DNA of 50,775 bases, taken from positions 1 to 50,775 of the forward strand of contig NZ_LAVL01000052.1 in NCBI RefSeq assembly GCF_001083785.1, in the 5' to 3' direction. The notes beneath the pieces were generated by a model. It was given only the letters and a program-made list of their open reading frames with translations. It searched no databases and had not been told where the DNA came from. Numbering within the stretch: position 1 is the first letter of the stretch; each line of letters begins with the position of its first letter. This document shows positions 32,083-40,979 of this stretch, in pieces. Source of the stretch: Nonomuraea sp. SBT364 (GTDB lineage: Bacteria; Actinomycetota; Actinomycetes; Streptosporangiales; Streptosporangiaceae). A program made the translations under genes and the position numbers.

Positions 32083-34334
32083 CGGACGTGATCGCCTCCG
32101 AGTGGCACAAGCTCCGCTCGCTGCGCTCCAACGCCTACCTGCTGGCCGCCTCCCTGCTCGCCGTGCTGGCCTGCGCGGGCGTGGCCTACCTGATCGGGCG
32201 CGGGTTCGACCACCAGACGGCCGAGGAGCGGCTGCGTTTCACCGGCAACGGCAACGGGTTGGGCACCGGCCTGCCCGTCGCCTACTTCGTGTTCGGCACG
32301 CTGGGCGCGCTCACGATCACCGCCGAGCACGCCACCGGCATGATCCGCACGAGCCTGGTGGCGGTGCCGCGGCGGCAGCTGTTCCTGTTCGCCAAGATCC
32401 CCGGACTGGCCGCCGTCAGCCTGGTCGCGGGCCAGGTCCTGGCGTTCGCCATGCACCTGGCGGCGCAGGCCGTGCTCGGCGACCGCGCCGGTCAGCTGCT
32501 GCTCGACGGCGGGACCCTGGGCACCTCGCTCGCCGAGCCGGGCGTGCTCGCGTCGGTGGCCGTCGCCGGGCTGTCCATGGCGGCGGCGGCGCTGATCGGG
32601 CTGGGAGTGGGCGCGGCGATCCGGTCCACCCCCGGCAGCCTGGTCGCGCTCGTCCTGGTCTTCCTGGTGCTTCCCGTCGCCGCCCAGGCCCTGCCGTCGC
32701 CGCTGCGGGCGCGCGCGGGCTCGTACATGATCGAGAACCTGCCGGCCCAGATCGCCGGGGTGGACGGGCTGCTGCCGCCGGAGGCGGCGGCCGCGTTGCT
32801 CGCCGGCTACGTCGCCGTCGCGCTGGCGGCGGGCGCGGCGGTCACCGCGCTGCGGGGACGCAGGGTCAAGGCGCTGGCCGCCGGAGCGGTCGCCGTGCTG
32901 CTGACGGGGCTGGTGGTGGTGCCCGCCTCCGCCGGCGCGGCCGCCGGTCCGTCGTCCCTGGCCTGGCGGGCGTGCCCCGGCCAGGACGCGCCCGGGGACC
33001 TGCGGTGCGCCTCCGTCGAGGTGCCGCTCGACTGGGCGAAGCCCGCCGGGCGGAAGATCACCGTCCCGGTCGCGATGCTTCCGGCCTCCGGGACGGGACG
33101 CCGGATCGGCACGGTGGTCTCCGTGCCCGGTGGCCCCGGCGCGTCGGGGATCGACGACCTGAAGCAGTTCCACGGGCGGTTCGCCAAGCTGCGCGACCGG
33201 TTCGACGTGGTCAGCCTCGCGCCGCGCAACACGGTCGAGCCCGGCGGCCCGCTGCCCTACGACTGCCTCGCCACCGGCCCCTGGATCACGCTCCCCGGCG
33301 ACCGCGCCGAGTGGGCCGAGCTCACGCGGAGGAACCGGGCGCATGCCGAACGGTGCCGCGCGGCCGACCCGGAGCTCTTCGACCACATGGACTCGGCCTC
33401 CGTCGCCCGCGACCTCGACGCCGTCCGCGCCGCGCTGGGCGAACAGCGGCTGAGCTTCCTGGCCAACTCCTACGGCGGCCACCCCGCGGAGGCTTACGCC
33501 CACCTGTTCCCCGCCCGCGTCCGCGCCATGGTCCTGGACGGCGCCGCCACCCACCAGGAGACCAGCGCCGCCACCGAGCCCCGCCTCTACGCGCGGCTGG
33601 AACGGCAGCTTGAGCGGTTCGCCGCCTGGTGCCGCTCGGCCACGGCCTGCGCCCTGCACGGCCGGGACGCCGAGGCGGTGTGGCGGCGGCTGGTGACCGC
33701 CGCGGACGAGTCGCCGGTGCCGGTCAGGAACGACCCCTCCCGCGCCGCCTACACCGGGTTCGACTTCAAGACCGCCGCCGGGCCCAGCTTCGTCTCGCCC
33801 GGCCGGGAGCCCGACGTGCCCCGCTGGGTGCAACTGGCCTCCGCGATCGAGAAGGCGGCGGGCGGCGACGCCTCCGGGTTCGCCGACTACGTCAGGCAGG
33901 CCTCCGGCAGCCCCAAGGTGCCCTCGATCGCCGGGCAGAACATGACCCACTGCCTGGACGGCAAGGGGTACGAGAGCTACGCGGTCTACCGGGAGGCGTT
34001 GCGGAAGGCGGCGGAGGTGTCGCCGAACTTCGCGGGGCAGCGATCCTGGTGGCCGCTGGCCTGCGCCGGCTGGCCCGCGCCGGTCACCAACCCGCCGGCG
34101 CCGCTGCCCGCCCACGGGCTGCCGCCGTTCCTGGCGGTCGGGAGCTGGACGGATCACGACGAGGTCGCGCGGGCCGTCCGCCGGGTGCCGGGCTCGTCCA
34201 GTGTCCGGTACGAGGGGCACGGCCACACCCTCTACCTCTCCGGCACCGGCGGCTGCGTCACCGCGCACGTCAACCGCTACCTGACGAGCCTGAGGCTCCC
34301 GCCGCCCGGCACCACCTGCCCGGCCACCGCGTGA
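32079..34334 (+). CDS. ABC-2 permease fused to an alpha/beta hydrolase
   Basis: A 751-residue chimera. Residues 1-285 are a transporter permease (EWHKLRSLRSNAYLLAA start, about six membrane helices). The last helix (about 265-285) reads like a signal sequence and is followed, with no break in frame, by a complete extracytoplasmic hydrolase of the tripeptidyl-aminopeptidase (S33/TAP-like) type from about 292 to 751. The nucleophile is Ser464 in ANSYGG, the acid is Asp692 or Asp694 (WTDHDEV), and the base is His714 or His716 (GHGH). The usual DPRG motif is changed to APRN and the residue two before Ser is Ala, so activity is uncertain. Fusion places a peptidase-like domain at the outer face of an exporter. 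The alternative is two genes joined by loss of a stop. Confidence 0.82.
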   Translation: MTDVIASEWHKLRSLRSNAYLLAASLLAVLACAGVAYLIGRGFDHQTAEERLRFTGNGNGLGTGLPVAYFVFGTLGALTITAEHATGMIRTSLVAVPRRQLFLFAKIPGLAAVSLVAGQVLAFAMHLAAQAVLGDRAGQLLLDGGTLGTSLAEPGVLASVAVAGLSMAAAALIGLGVGAAIRSTPGSLVALVLVFLVLPVAAQALPSPLRARAGSYMIENLPAQIAGVDGLLPPEAAAALLAGYVAVALAAGAAVTALRGRRVKALAAGAVAVLLTGLVVVPASAGAAAGPSSLAWRACPGQDAPGDLRCASVEVPLDWAKPAGRKITVPVAMLPASGTGRRIGTVVSVPGGPGASGIDDLKQFHGRFAKLRDRFDVVSLAPRNTVEPGGPLPYDCLATGPWITLPGDRAEWAELTRRNRAHAERCRAADPELFDHMDSASVARDLDAVRAALGEQRLSFLANSYGGHPAEAYAHLFPARVRAMVLDGAATHQETSAATEPRLYARLERQLERFAAWCRSATACALHGRDAEAVWRRLVTAADESPVPVRNDPSRAAYTGFDFKTAAGPSFVSPGREPDVPRWVQLASAIEKAAGGDASGFADYVRQASGSPKVPSIAGQNMTHCLDGKGYESYAVYREALRKAAEVSPNFAGQRSWWPLACAGWPAPVTNPPAPLPAHGLPPFLAVGSWTDHDEVARAVRRVPGSSSVRYEGHGHTLYLSGTGGCVTAHVNRYLTSLRLPPPGTTCPATA

Positions 34335-34336
34335 CG

Positions 34337-34372
34337 ACCGGCCGCGCCCGCTCACCCGAGGGCGCGGCCGGT
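34337..34372. terminator. Bidirectional terminator overlapping the UvrA-like gene end
   Basis: ACCGGCCGCGCCC (34337-34349) and its exact complement (34360-34372) form a 13-bp stem with a 10-base loop just after the fusion gene. The right arm lies within the last codons of the convergent gene. Confidence 0.7.
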
Positions 34373-36583
34373 GGGGGTCGTGCGGTCGGTGTAGCCGGCG
34401 ACGTGGCCCTCGAACAGGACGGTCCCGCCGTGCCTGCCGGGTCCGGGACCGAGGTCGACGAGCCAGTCCGCCTGCCGGATGACGTCGAGGTTGTGCTCGA
34501 TGACGACGACGGTGTGGCCCTGCCCGACGAGGTCGCCGAGAACGCCCAGCAGCGTGTCGATGTCGGTCATGTGGAGCCCGGTCGTGGGCTCGTCGAGCAC
34601 GTACGTGGTGGGCCGCGTCGCCTCGCGGAGCTCCTTGGCGATCTTGACCCGCTGGCACTCCCCGCCCGACAGCGTGCTCAGTGACTGCCCCAGGCGCAGG
34701 TAGCCCAGGCCGACGGCGGACAGCTGGCGCAGCGCGTCCGAGATGCCCCGGTCGGGGAGCCGGTCGACGGCCTCGTCGATGGTGAGGTCGTCGACGTCGG
34801 CGATCGACAGCCCGGCCACCGTGTGGGCGAGGACCTCCGGCGTGAAGCGGCGGCCCCGGCAGGTCTCGCAGACGACCTCCTGGCCGTTCATGAAGGCGAG
34901 GTCGGTGTAGATGACGCCGAGCCCCTTGCAGGCCGGGCAGGCGCCCTCGGAGTTGGCGCTGAACAGCGCGGCCGGGACGGCGTTGTGCCTGGCGAACAGC
35001 TTGCGGATCGCCGGGGCGATGCCGGTGTAGGTGATCGGGGTGGAGCGGCGGCTGGTGCTGACCGGCTTCTGGTCGATCACCGTCGCGCCGTGCTGGGCCA
35101 CCAGCTCGTGGGCGAGGCTGGACTTGCCGGACCCGGCGACGCCGGTGAGCACCGTCATCACGCCCGTGGGGATGCGTACGGTGAGGTCGCGCAGGTTGTT
35201 GCGGGTCGCGCCGGTGACGGTGAGGCTGCCCGTGGCCGGGCGCGGCACCGGCTTGACCGGCAACTGCCGGGCCAGGGCGCGGCCGGTCGGCGTGCCGGCC
35301 TCCCTGAGCCGGTCGAACGGGCCCTGGAACACCAGCCGGCCGCCGCCGGCGCCGGCGGCCGGGCCGATCTCGACGACCTGGTCGGCGTGTGCCATGACGG
35401 CGGGGTCGTGCTCGACGACGAGGACGGTGTTGCCGCTGTCGCGCAGCCGCTCCAGCAGCTCGACCAGGGACTCCACGTCGGTGGGGTGCAGGCCCACGCT
35501 CGGCTCGTCGACCACGTACGTCATCTCGGCGAGGCTGGACCCCAGGTGCTTGACCATCTTGATCCGCTGCGACTCGCCACCGGACAGGGTCGTGGTCGCG
35601 CGGGAGAGCGTGAGGTAGCCGAGCCCGATCGTGACCATCGCCTCCAGCCGCGCCGCCAGCGCCGCGACGACGGGAGCGACGCCGGGGGAGCCGATCGTGC
35701 GGACGAGCGCGGCCAGTTCGGTGATCTCCATGCGGGACATCTCGCCGATCGTGCGGCCGAGCACGGTGGCCGTCCGCGCCGCCTTGGCGAGCCGGTCGCC
35801 GGCGCACTCGGGGCAGGTGCCGGACCGGGTGAAGCGCCGGATGGTCTCCTGCTTGCGCTCGGACAGGTTGTCGGAGGTGTGCAGGTAGATCCGCTCGAAT
35901 CGCTCGACGACCCCCTCGTAGCCCTTGGGGGGCTTGCCGCCCAGCTTGGCCGCCGCCTCGCCGCCGTACAGCAGCGCCTCGCGTTCGGCCGGGGTCCACT
36001 CACGCAGCGGGGTATCGGCGTCGAAGGTCCCGATGTCGGCGTACTGGGAGTACCAGTAGCCGCCGTTGCCGAAGCCGGGCAGCAGGATCGCGCCCTCGGC
36101 CAGGGACTTGTCCAGGTCGAGGAAGCGCTCGACCGCGCTGACGACCACCTCCCCGAGACCGGAGCAGGCCGGGCACATGCCGGCGGGCTCGTTGAAGGAG
36201 AAGTGCCCCGACTCGCCGACGTGGGGCTCGCTGATCCGGGAGAACAGCAGCCGCAGGTACGTCCAGGCGTCGGTGACCGTGCCGACGGTCGAGCGCGCGT
36301 TGCCGCCGATCCGCCGCTGGTCGATGACGACCACCGGGGTCAGGCCGCCGATGTGCTCGACGTCCGGGCGCGTCCACTTCGGCAGCCGGTTGCGGGCGAA
36401 CGGCGGGAACGTCTCGTTGAGCTGGTAGCCCGCCTCGGCGGCGATCGTGTCGAACACCAGCGACGACTTGCCCGAGCCGGACACGCCGACGAAGACGACC
36501 AGCCGGTTGCGCGGGATGTCGACGTCCAGCTCGGCGAGGTTGTTCGTACGGGCACGGCGGAGGGTGATGGTGCGCGCTGTCAT
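34352..36583 (-). CDS. UvrA-like ABC ATPase (drug-resistance class)
   Basis: A 743-residue protein with two UvrA-type ABC modules: Walker A GVSGSGKS (33-40) and GVAGSGKS (481-488), signatures LSGGESQRIK (333-342) and LSGGECQRVK. Zinc-knuckle cysteines are present (CPAC 137-140, CPEC 257-260, CPAC 549-552, CETC 572-575). It is about 200 residues shorter than housekeeping UvrA and lacks much of the region that contacts UvrB and DNA, like the UvrA2/DrrC group linked to resistance to DNA-binding antibiotics. ATG at 36583 is divergent from a WYL regulator with 63 bases between. No biosynthetic cluster for such a drug is adjacent. Confidence 0.85.
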   Translation of the reverse strand: MTARTITLRRARTNNLAELDVDIPRNRLVVFVGVSGSGKSSLVFDTIAAEAGYQLNETFPPFARNRLPKWTRPDVEHIGGLTPVVVIDQRRIGGNARSTVGTVTDAWTYLRLLFSRISEPHVGESGHFSFNEPAGMCPACSGLGEVVVSAVERFLDLDKSLAEGAILLPGFGNGGYWYSQYADIGTFDADTPLREWTPAEREALLYGGEAAAKLGGKPPKGYEGVVERFERIYLHTSDNLSERKQETIRRFTRSGTCPECAGDRLAKAARTATVLGRTIGEMSRMEITELAALVRTIGSPGVAPVVAALAARLEAMVTIGLGYLTLSRATTTLSGGESQRIKMVKHLGSSLAEMTYVVDEPSVGLHPTDVESLVELLERLRDSGNTVLVVEHDPAVMAHADQVVEIGPAAGAGGGRLVFQGPFDRLREAGTPTGRALARQLPVKPVPRPATGSLTVTGATRNNLRDLTVRIPTGVMTVLTGVAGSGKSSLAHELVAQHGATVIDQKPVSTSRRSTPITYTGIAPAIRKLFARHNAVPAALFSANSEGACPACKGLGVIYTDLAFMNGQEVVCETCRGRRFTPEVLAHTVAGLSIADVDDLTIDEAVDRLPDRGISDALRQLSAVGLGYLRLGQSLSTLSGGECQRVKIAKELREATRPTTYVLDEPTTGLHMTDIDTLLGVLGDLVGQGHTVVVIEHNLDVIRQADWLVDLGPGPGRHGGTVLFEGHVAGYTDRTTPTGRALG

Positions 36584-36612
36584 GCCCGTCAGGCTATGAG
36601 GAGATGTGGCCG

Positions 36613-36640
36613 GATCCTGACCGCATCTGGTGGCAGGATC
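36613..36640. promoter_or_regulatory. GATCCTG inverted repeat in divergent promoter
   Basis: GATCCTG (36613-36619) and CAGGATC (36634-36640) form an inverted repeat with a 14-base spacer inside the 63-base gap between the UvrA-like gene and the WYL regulator. Its position suggests the operator used by the WYL protein to control both genes. Confidence 0.5.
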
Positions 36641-36646
36641 GGGGGC

Positions 36647-37609
36647 ATGGCTGACGTCACCGAACGCATGCTGGCCCTGCTGTCGACGCTGCAGACCGGC
36701 CGGCCGTTCGGCGGGGAGGAACTGGCCCGGCGCCTCGGCGTCAGCCCGCGCACGCTGCGCCGGGACGTCGACCGGCTGCGCGGTTACGGCTACCCCGTGC
36801 AGACCCAGCCGGGGCCGGGCGGCTACTACCGGCTCGCCGCCGGCCGCACGATGCCGCCGCTCGTCCTGGACGACGACGAGGCGGTGGCCACGCTGCTGGC
36901 CGCCGCCTCGCTGGCCGCCGTCGGGGCGTCCGCCGAAGGCGGGATCGACGACGCCGCCACCCGCGCCTACGGCAAGCTGGACCAGTTCCTGCCCGCCCGG
37001 CTGCGCCCCCGCGTGGCCGCCGTCCGCGCCAGCCTGGAGACGAGCCCGCAGCGCGCCCCGAGCGTCACCGCCCACCAGCTCACCCTCGTCGCCGACGCGA
37101 TCGCGCGCCGCGAGATCCTGTCGTTCGGCTACACGGACGCCCGCGGCGACCGGACGGACCGGCGTGTGGAGCCGTACCGGCAGATCCACCACCTGCTGCG
37201 CTGGTACCTGCTGGGCTGGGACCTCGACCGGGCGGACTGGCGGGTCTTCCGCCTGGACCGCGTCGCCGCTCCGGCGCGCACCGGCGGCCGATACACGCCA
37301 CGGCCGCTGCCCGCCGAATCGGCGACCGACTACCTGCGGCAGGGGCTCAACAGGGGCAAGCAGGCCGTCAGCGTGGAGGTCGGCGCGCCGGTCGCCGGGG
37401 TGCTCGACGCCCTGAAGTTCCAGGACGCCGAGATCCGCTCCCTGGACGACCGGCGCACCGGCGTCAGCCTCGCGCTGGACTCCTGGCAGTGGCTGATCCT
37501 CAACCTCGCCTTCCTGGACGCCGACATCCGCATCACCGCGGGCGCGGAGTTCACCGAGGCCTGCCGTGCCTTCGGCGCACGGCTCCTGGCCGCCACCGAG
37601 CCCCGCTGA
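36647..37609 (+). CDS. YafY/PafC-type HTH-WYL transcriptional regulator
   Basis: A 320-residue regulator. An HTH_11 domain (1-58, with ARRLGVSPRTLRRDVDRLRGYG as recognition region) is followed by a WYL domain (about 140-215; here the triplet reads RWYLLGWD) and a C-terminal WCX-like extension. WYL domains bind nucleic acid fragments or small ligands and are common in DNA-damage and defence control. It is divergent from the UvrA-like ATPase and probably regulates it, perhaps in response to DNA damage. ATG at 36647 lies 6 bases past the inverted repeat, leaving little room for a leader. Confidence 0.88.
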   Translation: MADVTERMLALLSTLQTGRPFGGEELARRLGVSPRTLRRDVDRLRGYGYPVQTQPGPGGYYRLAAGRTMPPLVLDDDEAVATLLAAASLAAVGASAEGGIDDAATRAYGKLDQFLPARLRPRVAAVRASLETSPQRAPSVTAHQLTLVADAIARREILSFGYTDARGDRTDRRVEPYRQIHHLLRWYLLGWDLDRADWRVFRLDRVAAPARTGGRYTPRPLPAESATDYLRQGLNRGKQAVSVEVGAPVAGVLDALKFQDAEIRSLDDRRTGVSLALDSWQWLILNLAFLDADIRITAGAEFTEACRAFGARLLAATEPR

Positions 37610-37644
37610 CCACGCCGGCGGGCCCGCCCGGTACCCCCTGTGGG

Positions 37645-37650
37645 TATACG
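37645..37650 (+). promoter_or_regulatory. TATACG -10 box, probable leaderless start
   Basis: TATACG ends 8 bases before the ATG at 37659, so transcription should begin within a base or two of the start codon. The upstream gene ends at 37609. No clear -35 is seen. Confidence 0.4.
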
Positions 37651-37658
37651 ATCGGGGG

Positions 37659-38330
37659 ATGACTCCTGAGCGAAGGTTGCACGAGCATCTGATGACGTGG
37701 CTCGGCCGCTGGCCGCCGGCCGGGCGGATGGACGTCGTCGGCCATGCCGGACGCGCGCTCCCGGCGTGGGACGGCGCGATCCATCCCGTGCTGGGCGTCG
37801 GCGGGCCCGGCGGCGCCGTGCTCTCGGTGCTGCCCGAGCACGCCGAGGAGGTGGCGAAGCTCCACGCGGAGGATCCCGATGACTTCGGGCCGGGGGTGCC
37901 GGCGCTGCTCGGGCCACCGGCGCGCGGCTGGTTCACCGCCGTCTACCGCTGGAGCGCGCGGCCCGCGCCGCTGCCCGACGCCGGGGTCTGGGTTCCCGCT
38001 CAGGACCCGGAGGTGCCCGAGTGGTTGCGGCCCTTCGGCGGCGAGGTGCTGGTGGCGCGTGACCCGGCGACGGGCGCGCACCTGGCCGGCGTGGGCGTCA
38101 AACGGCACGATCGCCACGGGCGCGAGCTGGCCGTGGTGACCGCGCCGCGGGCGCAGGGGCGCGGGCTGGCCAGGCGGCTCGTCGCCCAGGCCGCGCGGCG
38201 GGTGCTCGACGAGGGCGCGGTGCCCACGTACATGCACGCGCCCGGCAACCTCGCCTCCGCCGCCGTCGCCGACGCGGCAGGCTTCCCCGACCTCGGATGG
38301 ACGGCCTTCGGCGTCAGCGCGGCACAGTAA
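37659..38330 (+). CDS. GNAT-family acetyltransferase
   Basis: A 223-residue protein whose C-terminal half is a GNAT domain: VVTAPRAQGRGLARRLVAQAARRVL is the acetyl-CoA pyrophosphate loop and helix, and NLASAAVADAAGFPDLGW is the usual closing motif. The N-terminal 100 residues are a less conserved region seen in GNAT proteins of actinomycetes. ATG at 37659 is preferred over an upstream start because of the -10 box. The acceptor substrate is unknown. Confidence 0.75.
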   Translation: MTPERRLHEHLMTWLGRWPPAGRMDVVGHAGRALPAWDGAIHPVLGVGGPGGAVLSVLPEHAEEVAKLHAEDPDDFGPGVPALLGPPARGWFTAVYRWSARPAPLPDAGVWVPAQDPEVPEWLRPFGGEVLVARDPATGAHLAGVGVKRHDRHGRELAVVTAPRAQGRGLARRLVAQAARRVLDEGAVPTYMHAPGNLASAAVADAAGFPDLGWTAFGVSAAQ

Positions 38331-38343
38331 GGAGAAAAGGCAA

Positions 38344-38374
38344 GGCCCCCCGCCCGTGAAACGGGCGAGGGGCT
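38344..38374. terminator. Bidirectional terminator
   Basis: GCCCGT-GAA-ACGGGC at the core, extended by CCCC/GGGG pairing with one mismatch, lies between the acetyltransferase stop and the cold-shock gene stop. Confidence 0.65.
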
Positions 38375-38387
38375 GTGCGCTACGTAT

Positions 38388-38591
38388 TTACAGAACGGTG
38401 ACGCCGACCGCCTGGGGGCCCTTGGCGCCCTGGCTGATGTCGAACTCGACGCGCTGGTTCTCCTCGAGGCTGCGGAAGCCGCCCGACTGGATCTCGGAGA
38501 AGTGGACGAACACGTCCGCGCCGCCGCCGTCGACGGCGATGAAGCCGAAGCCCTTGTCAGCGTTGAACCATTTCACAGTGCCCTGTGCCAT
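38388..38591 (-). CDS. cspA: Cold-shock protein (CspA family)
   Basis: A 67-residue single-domain RNA chaperone. RNP1 KGFGFI (13-18) and RNP2 DVFVHF (26-31) are intact. It starts MAQGTVKWFN, as in most actinobacterial Csp proteins. AGGAGA lies 9 bases before the ATG. A leader of up to 180 bases separates it from the kinase gene and includes two adjacent CCGCGG palindromes (38622-38635), which may fold over the start region as in other csp messages. Confidence 0.95.
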   Translation of the reverse strand: MAQGTVKWFNADKGFGFIAVDGGGADVFVHFSEIQSGGFRSLEENQRVEFDISQGAKGPQAVGVTVL

Positions 38592-38770
38592 TGCGATGTC
38601 TCCTAGTCAGAGATGGGTGAACCGCGGGACCGCGGATCGCCGGCCGGGGATTGTCAAGCTGCGACCGCACCATCTCTCAGCAAGAAACAGCCGCACACCC
38701 GAAGGGAGTACGGGGCAAACCACATACACGAACTTCCCGGCTGTCTCGTACAACCAATGCGCTTCGGCAA
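38592..38770 (-). promoter_or_regulatory. Cold-shock gene leader and promoter region
   Basis: The 179-base gap contains TTGACA on the minus strand (38652-38657), a candidate -35 for cspA, and paired CCGCGG blocks near the start codon. The -10 is not obvious. The end of the convergent-facing kinase gene bounds it on the right; both genes are on the minus strand. Confidence 0.35.
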
Positions 38771-39961
38771 TCATTCCCGCTCAGCGGGCCGGGGCGGGAA
38801 GGTGACGGTGACGTGGAGTCCGCCGTCCGGGCAGGCCGTGGCCGTCACGGCGCCGAGGTGGGCGGCGGCGATGGCGGCGACGATCGACAGGCCGAGCCCC
38901 GCGCCGCCGGCCGAGCCGGTCCGGTCCGGGTCGAGCCTGCGGAACGGTTCGAAGAGCTCGCCGACCCGGCCGGGCGGGACGTGCGGCCCGGTGTTGCGGA
39001 CGACGAGCCCGGTGCCGGGGGACAACGCGACCCGGACGTGCCCGCCGGGATGGTTGTGCCGGACGGCGTTCTGGACCAGGTTGGCCACCAGCCGGGTGAG
39101 CATGACCTCGTCGCCCTCGACGATCACCGGGTGGGTGGAGACCGTCACCGTGACCCCGTCACGCCCGGCCTGCGGCAGGTGCTCCGCGACGACCTGCTCG
39201 ACCAGGGCGGCGAGATCCACCGGCGCGGGCGCGTCGGGGGCGCGTTCGCCCTGGGCGAGGACGAGCAGCCCCTCGATGAGCCGTTCGGACCGCTCGGTGT
39301 TGCGCAGCAGCTCCGCCCGGATCCAGGCCAGCCGCTCCGGTGACGGGTCGGCCAGGCCGACCTCGATGGCGGTGCGCTGGATGGCGAGCGGCGTGCGCAG
39401 CTCGTGGGAGGCGTTGGCGACGAAGCGCCGCTGACCGGCCACCGCGTGCTCCAGCCGGTCGAGCATGGCGTCGAAGGTGTCGGCGAGCTCCTTGAGCTCG
39501 TCCTGCGGCCCGGTGAGCGCGATGCGCTCGTGCAGGGTCGACAGCGACAGCCGGCGGGCGGTGGCGGTGATGCGGTGCAGCGGCCGCAGCAGCCGCCCGG
39601 TGAGCCACCAGCACACCGCGAACGCCAGCGCCGCGATCACCACGATCGTGACCAGCGTGATGATCCGCTGCGAGTCCGCCAGGTCCTGTTCGAGCTCGGC
39701 GGCCCGGTGGAGCGCGTCCTCGCCGGGGACGACCGCGCAGGGGCCGCCGGGCGGGAGCTGCTCGCACGGCCTCCCGGTCATCGGCCGGTGCACGGCGTCC
39801 TGAAGGTTCCGGACGACGGCGAACCCCTGGAACCGCTGCGCCACGACCAGCGCCGCCAGCGTGATGACCGTGAAGACCCCGCCGTAGAGCAGGGTCATCC
39901 GGGCCCGCACCGAACCGCGGGCCGGCGGCCGGAAGAGCCGCACGGCCCGGCGCGGGCTCAC
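38771..39961 (-). CDS. HAMP sensor histidine kinase (HisKA)
   Basis: A 396-residue classical sensor kinase. Two membrane helices (about 24-42 and 101-121) enclose an extracytoplasmic domain of 60 residues with two cysteines. A HAMP linker (121-175) leads to His186 in ASHELRTPL. The HATPase domain has VANLVQNAVRHN and GGAGLGLSIVAA. GTG at 39961 overlaps the regulator stop by 4 bases. The short outer domain with a Cys pair suggests detection of a small ligand or redox state; the signal is unknown. Confidence 0.93.
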   Translation of the reverse strand: MSPRRAVRLFRPPARGSVRARMTLLYGGVFTVITLAALVVAQRFQGFAVVRNLQDAVHRPMTGRPCEQLPPGGPCAVVPGEDALHRAAELEQDLADSQRIITLVTIVVIAALAFAVCWWLTGRLLRPLHRITATARRLSLSTLHERIALTGPQDELKELADTFDAMLDRLEHAVAGQRRFVANASHELRTPLAIQRTAIEVGLADPSPERLAWIRAELLRNTERSERLIEGLLVLAQGERAPDAPAPVDLAALVEQVVAEHLPQAGRDGVTVTVSTHPVIVEGDEVMLTRLVANLVQNAVRHNHPGGHVRVALSPGTGLVVRNTGPHVPPGRVGELFEPFRRLDPDRTGSAGGAGLGLSIVAAIAAAHLGAVTATACPDGGLHVTVTFPPRPAERE

Positions 39962-40611
39962 AGCCGGTATCCGGTGCCCGGGACGGTGACGATGACGGGC
40001 GGCAGGCCGAGCTTGGCCCGCAGCTTGCTCATCGTCACCTTGACGACGGTGGTGAACGGGTCGGTGCGCTCGTCCCAGGCCCGTTCCAGCAGCTCCTCGG
40101 CGCTGACGGTGGCGCCACGCGCTCGCATCAGCACTTCGAGCACCCCGTACTCCTTGCGTGACAGCGCCAGGGCGTGGCCCTCGCGGAAGGCCAGGCGGCG
40201 CGCGGTGTCCAGGGTGATGCCGGCGTACTCCAGCACCGGCGGCAGCGGCGGCCCGGACCGCCGGGCGAGCGCGCCGACCCGGGCCGCCAGCTCGTCGAAG
40301 GCGAACGGCTTGGGCAGGTAGTCGTCGGCGCCGAGGTTCAGCCCGGCGACCCGGTCGTGCGCCGCGCCGGAGGCGGTCAGCATCAGGATGCGCACCGGGT
40401 CGCCGCGCTGGGCCAGCTCGCGGCAGATCTCGTCACCGTGCCGCCGGGGCAGGTCACGGTCCAGGACGAGCACGTCGTACGTGCCGGCCGCGAGGCGCTC
40501 CAGCGCCGCCGCGCCGTCGTAGGCGACGTCGACCGCCATCGCCCGCCCGCGCAGCCCCTCGGCCACCAGGTCCGCGAGGACCCGCTCGTCCTCGGCCACC
40601 AGTATCCGCAT
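39958..40611 (-). CDS. OmpR/PhoB-family response regulator
   Basis: A 217-residue regulator. The receiver has Asp51 (VLVLDRDLP) and the conserved LNLGADDYLPKPF end. The winged-helix DNA-binding domain closes with the standard VTVPGTGYRL. It is transcribed first, then its kinase. The nearest other gene is a DUF3817 protein on the same strand, 42 bases upstream, which may be in the same transcript. Confidence 0.94.
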   Translation of the reverse strand: MRILVAEDERVLADLVAEGLRGRAMAVDVAYDGAAALERLAAGTYDVLVLDRDLPRRHGDEICRELAQRGDPVRILMLTASGAAHDRVAGLNLGADDYLPKPFAFDELAARVGALARRSGPPLPPVLEYAGITLDTARRLAFREGHALALSRKEYGVLEVLMRARGATVSAEELLERAWDERTDPFTTVVKVTMSKLRAKLGLPPVIVTVPGTGYRL

Positions 40612-40653
40612 GGTGGCATTCCCGCAGATCGGCGATAAGAGGGCGGTTAACGT

Positions 40654-40950
40654 TCAGGCGAGCTGCCGGGCGGCCGTGCGCGCCGCCATCCGCCGTTCGA
40701 ACCACAGCGAGGTGAACGGGGGCACCGCGCACGCCAGGCCGAGCACCACCGCGCCCCGGCTCCAGCCCGCCTCCCGCGCCGAGAGGATCACCCCGATCCC
40801 GTACAGCACGAACAGCGCGCCGTGGATCGGCCCGAACACCTTGACCCCGAGCTCGCCGGTCTCGGTCACGTACTTGAAGAACATCCCGACCAGCAGCCCG
40901 GCCCACGAGCATGCCTCGGCCACCGCCAGGATCCGAAACCAGCGCAGCAC
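40654..40950 (-). CDS. DUF3817 membrane protein
   Basis: A 98-residue protein with three membrane segments. FRILAVAEACSWAGLLVGMFFKY and GPIHGALFVLYG are diagnostic of DUF3817, a small family of unknown function widespread in actinobacteria. It sits between the siderophore ATPase gene (29 bases upstream, same strand) and the OmpR pair, so it may be carried by read-through from either side. Confidence 0.87.
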   Translation of the reverse strand: MLRWFRILAVAEACSWAGLLVGMFFKYVTETGELGVKVFGPIHGALFVLYGIGVILSAREAGWSRGAVVLGLACAVPPFTSLWFERRMAARTAARQLA

Positions 40951-40979
40951 GCTTCACCCTTTCGCCCGAATTTCCGGGC

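Noticed and set aside
31185..35999. Open minus-strand frame of about 1600 codons
   Set aside because: It lies antisense to the ABC fusion gene and off-frame in the UvrA-like gene; composition is Gly/Arg/Gln-rich without motifs.
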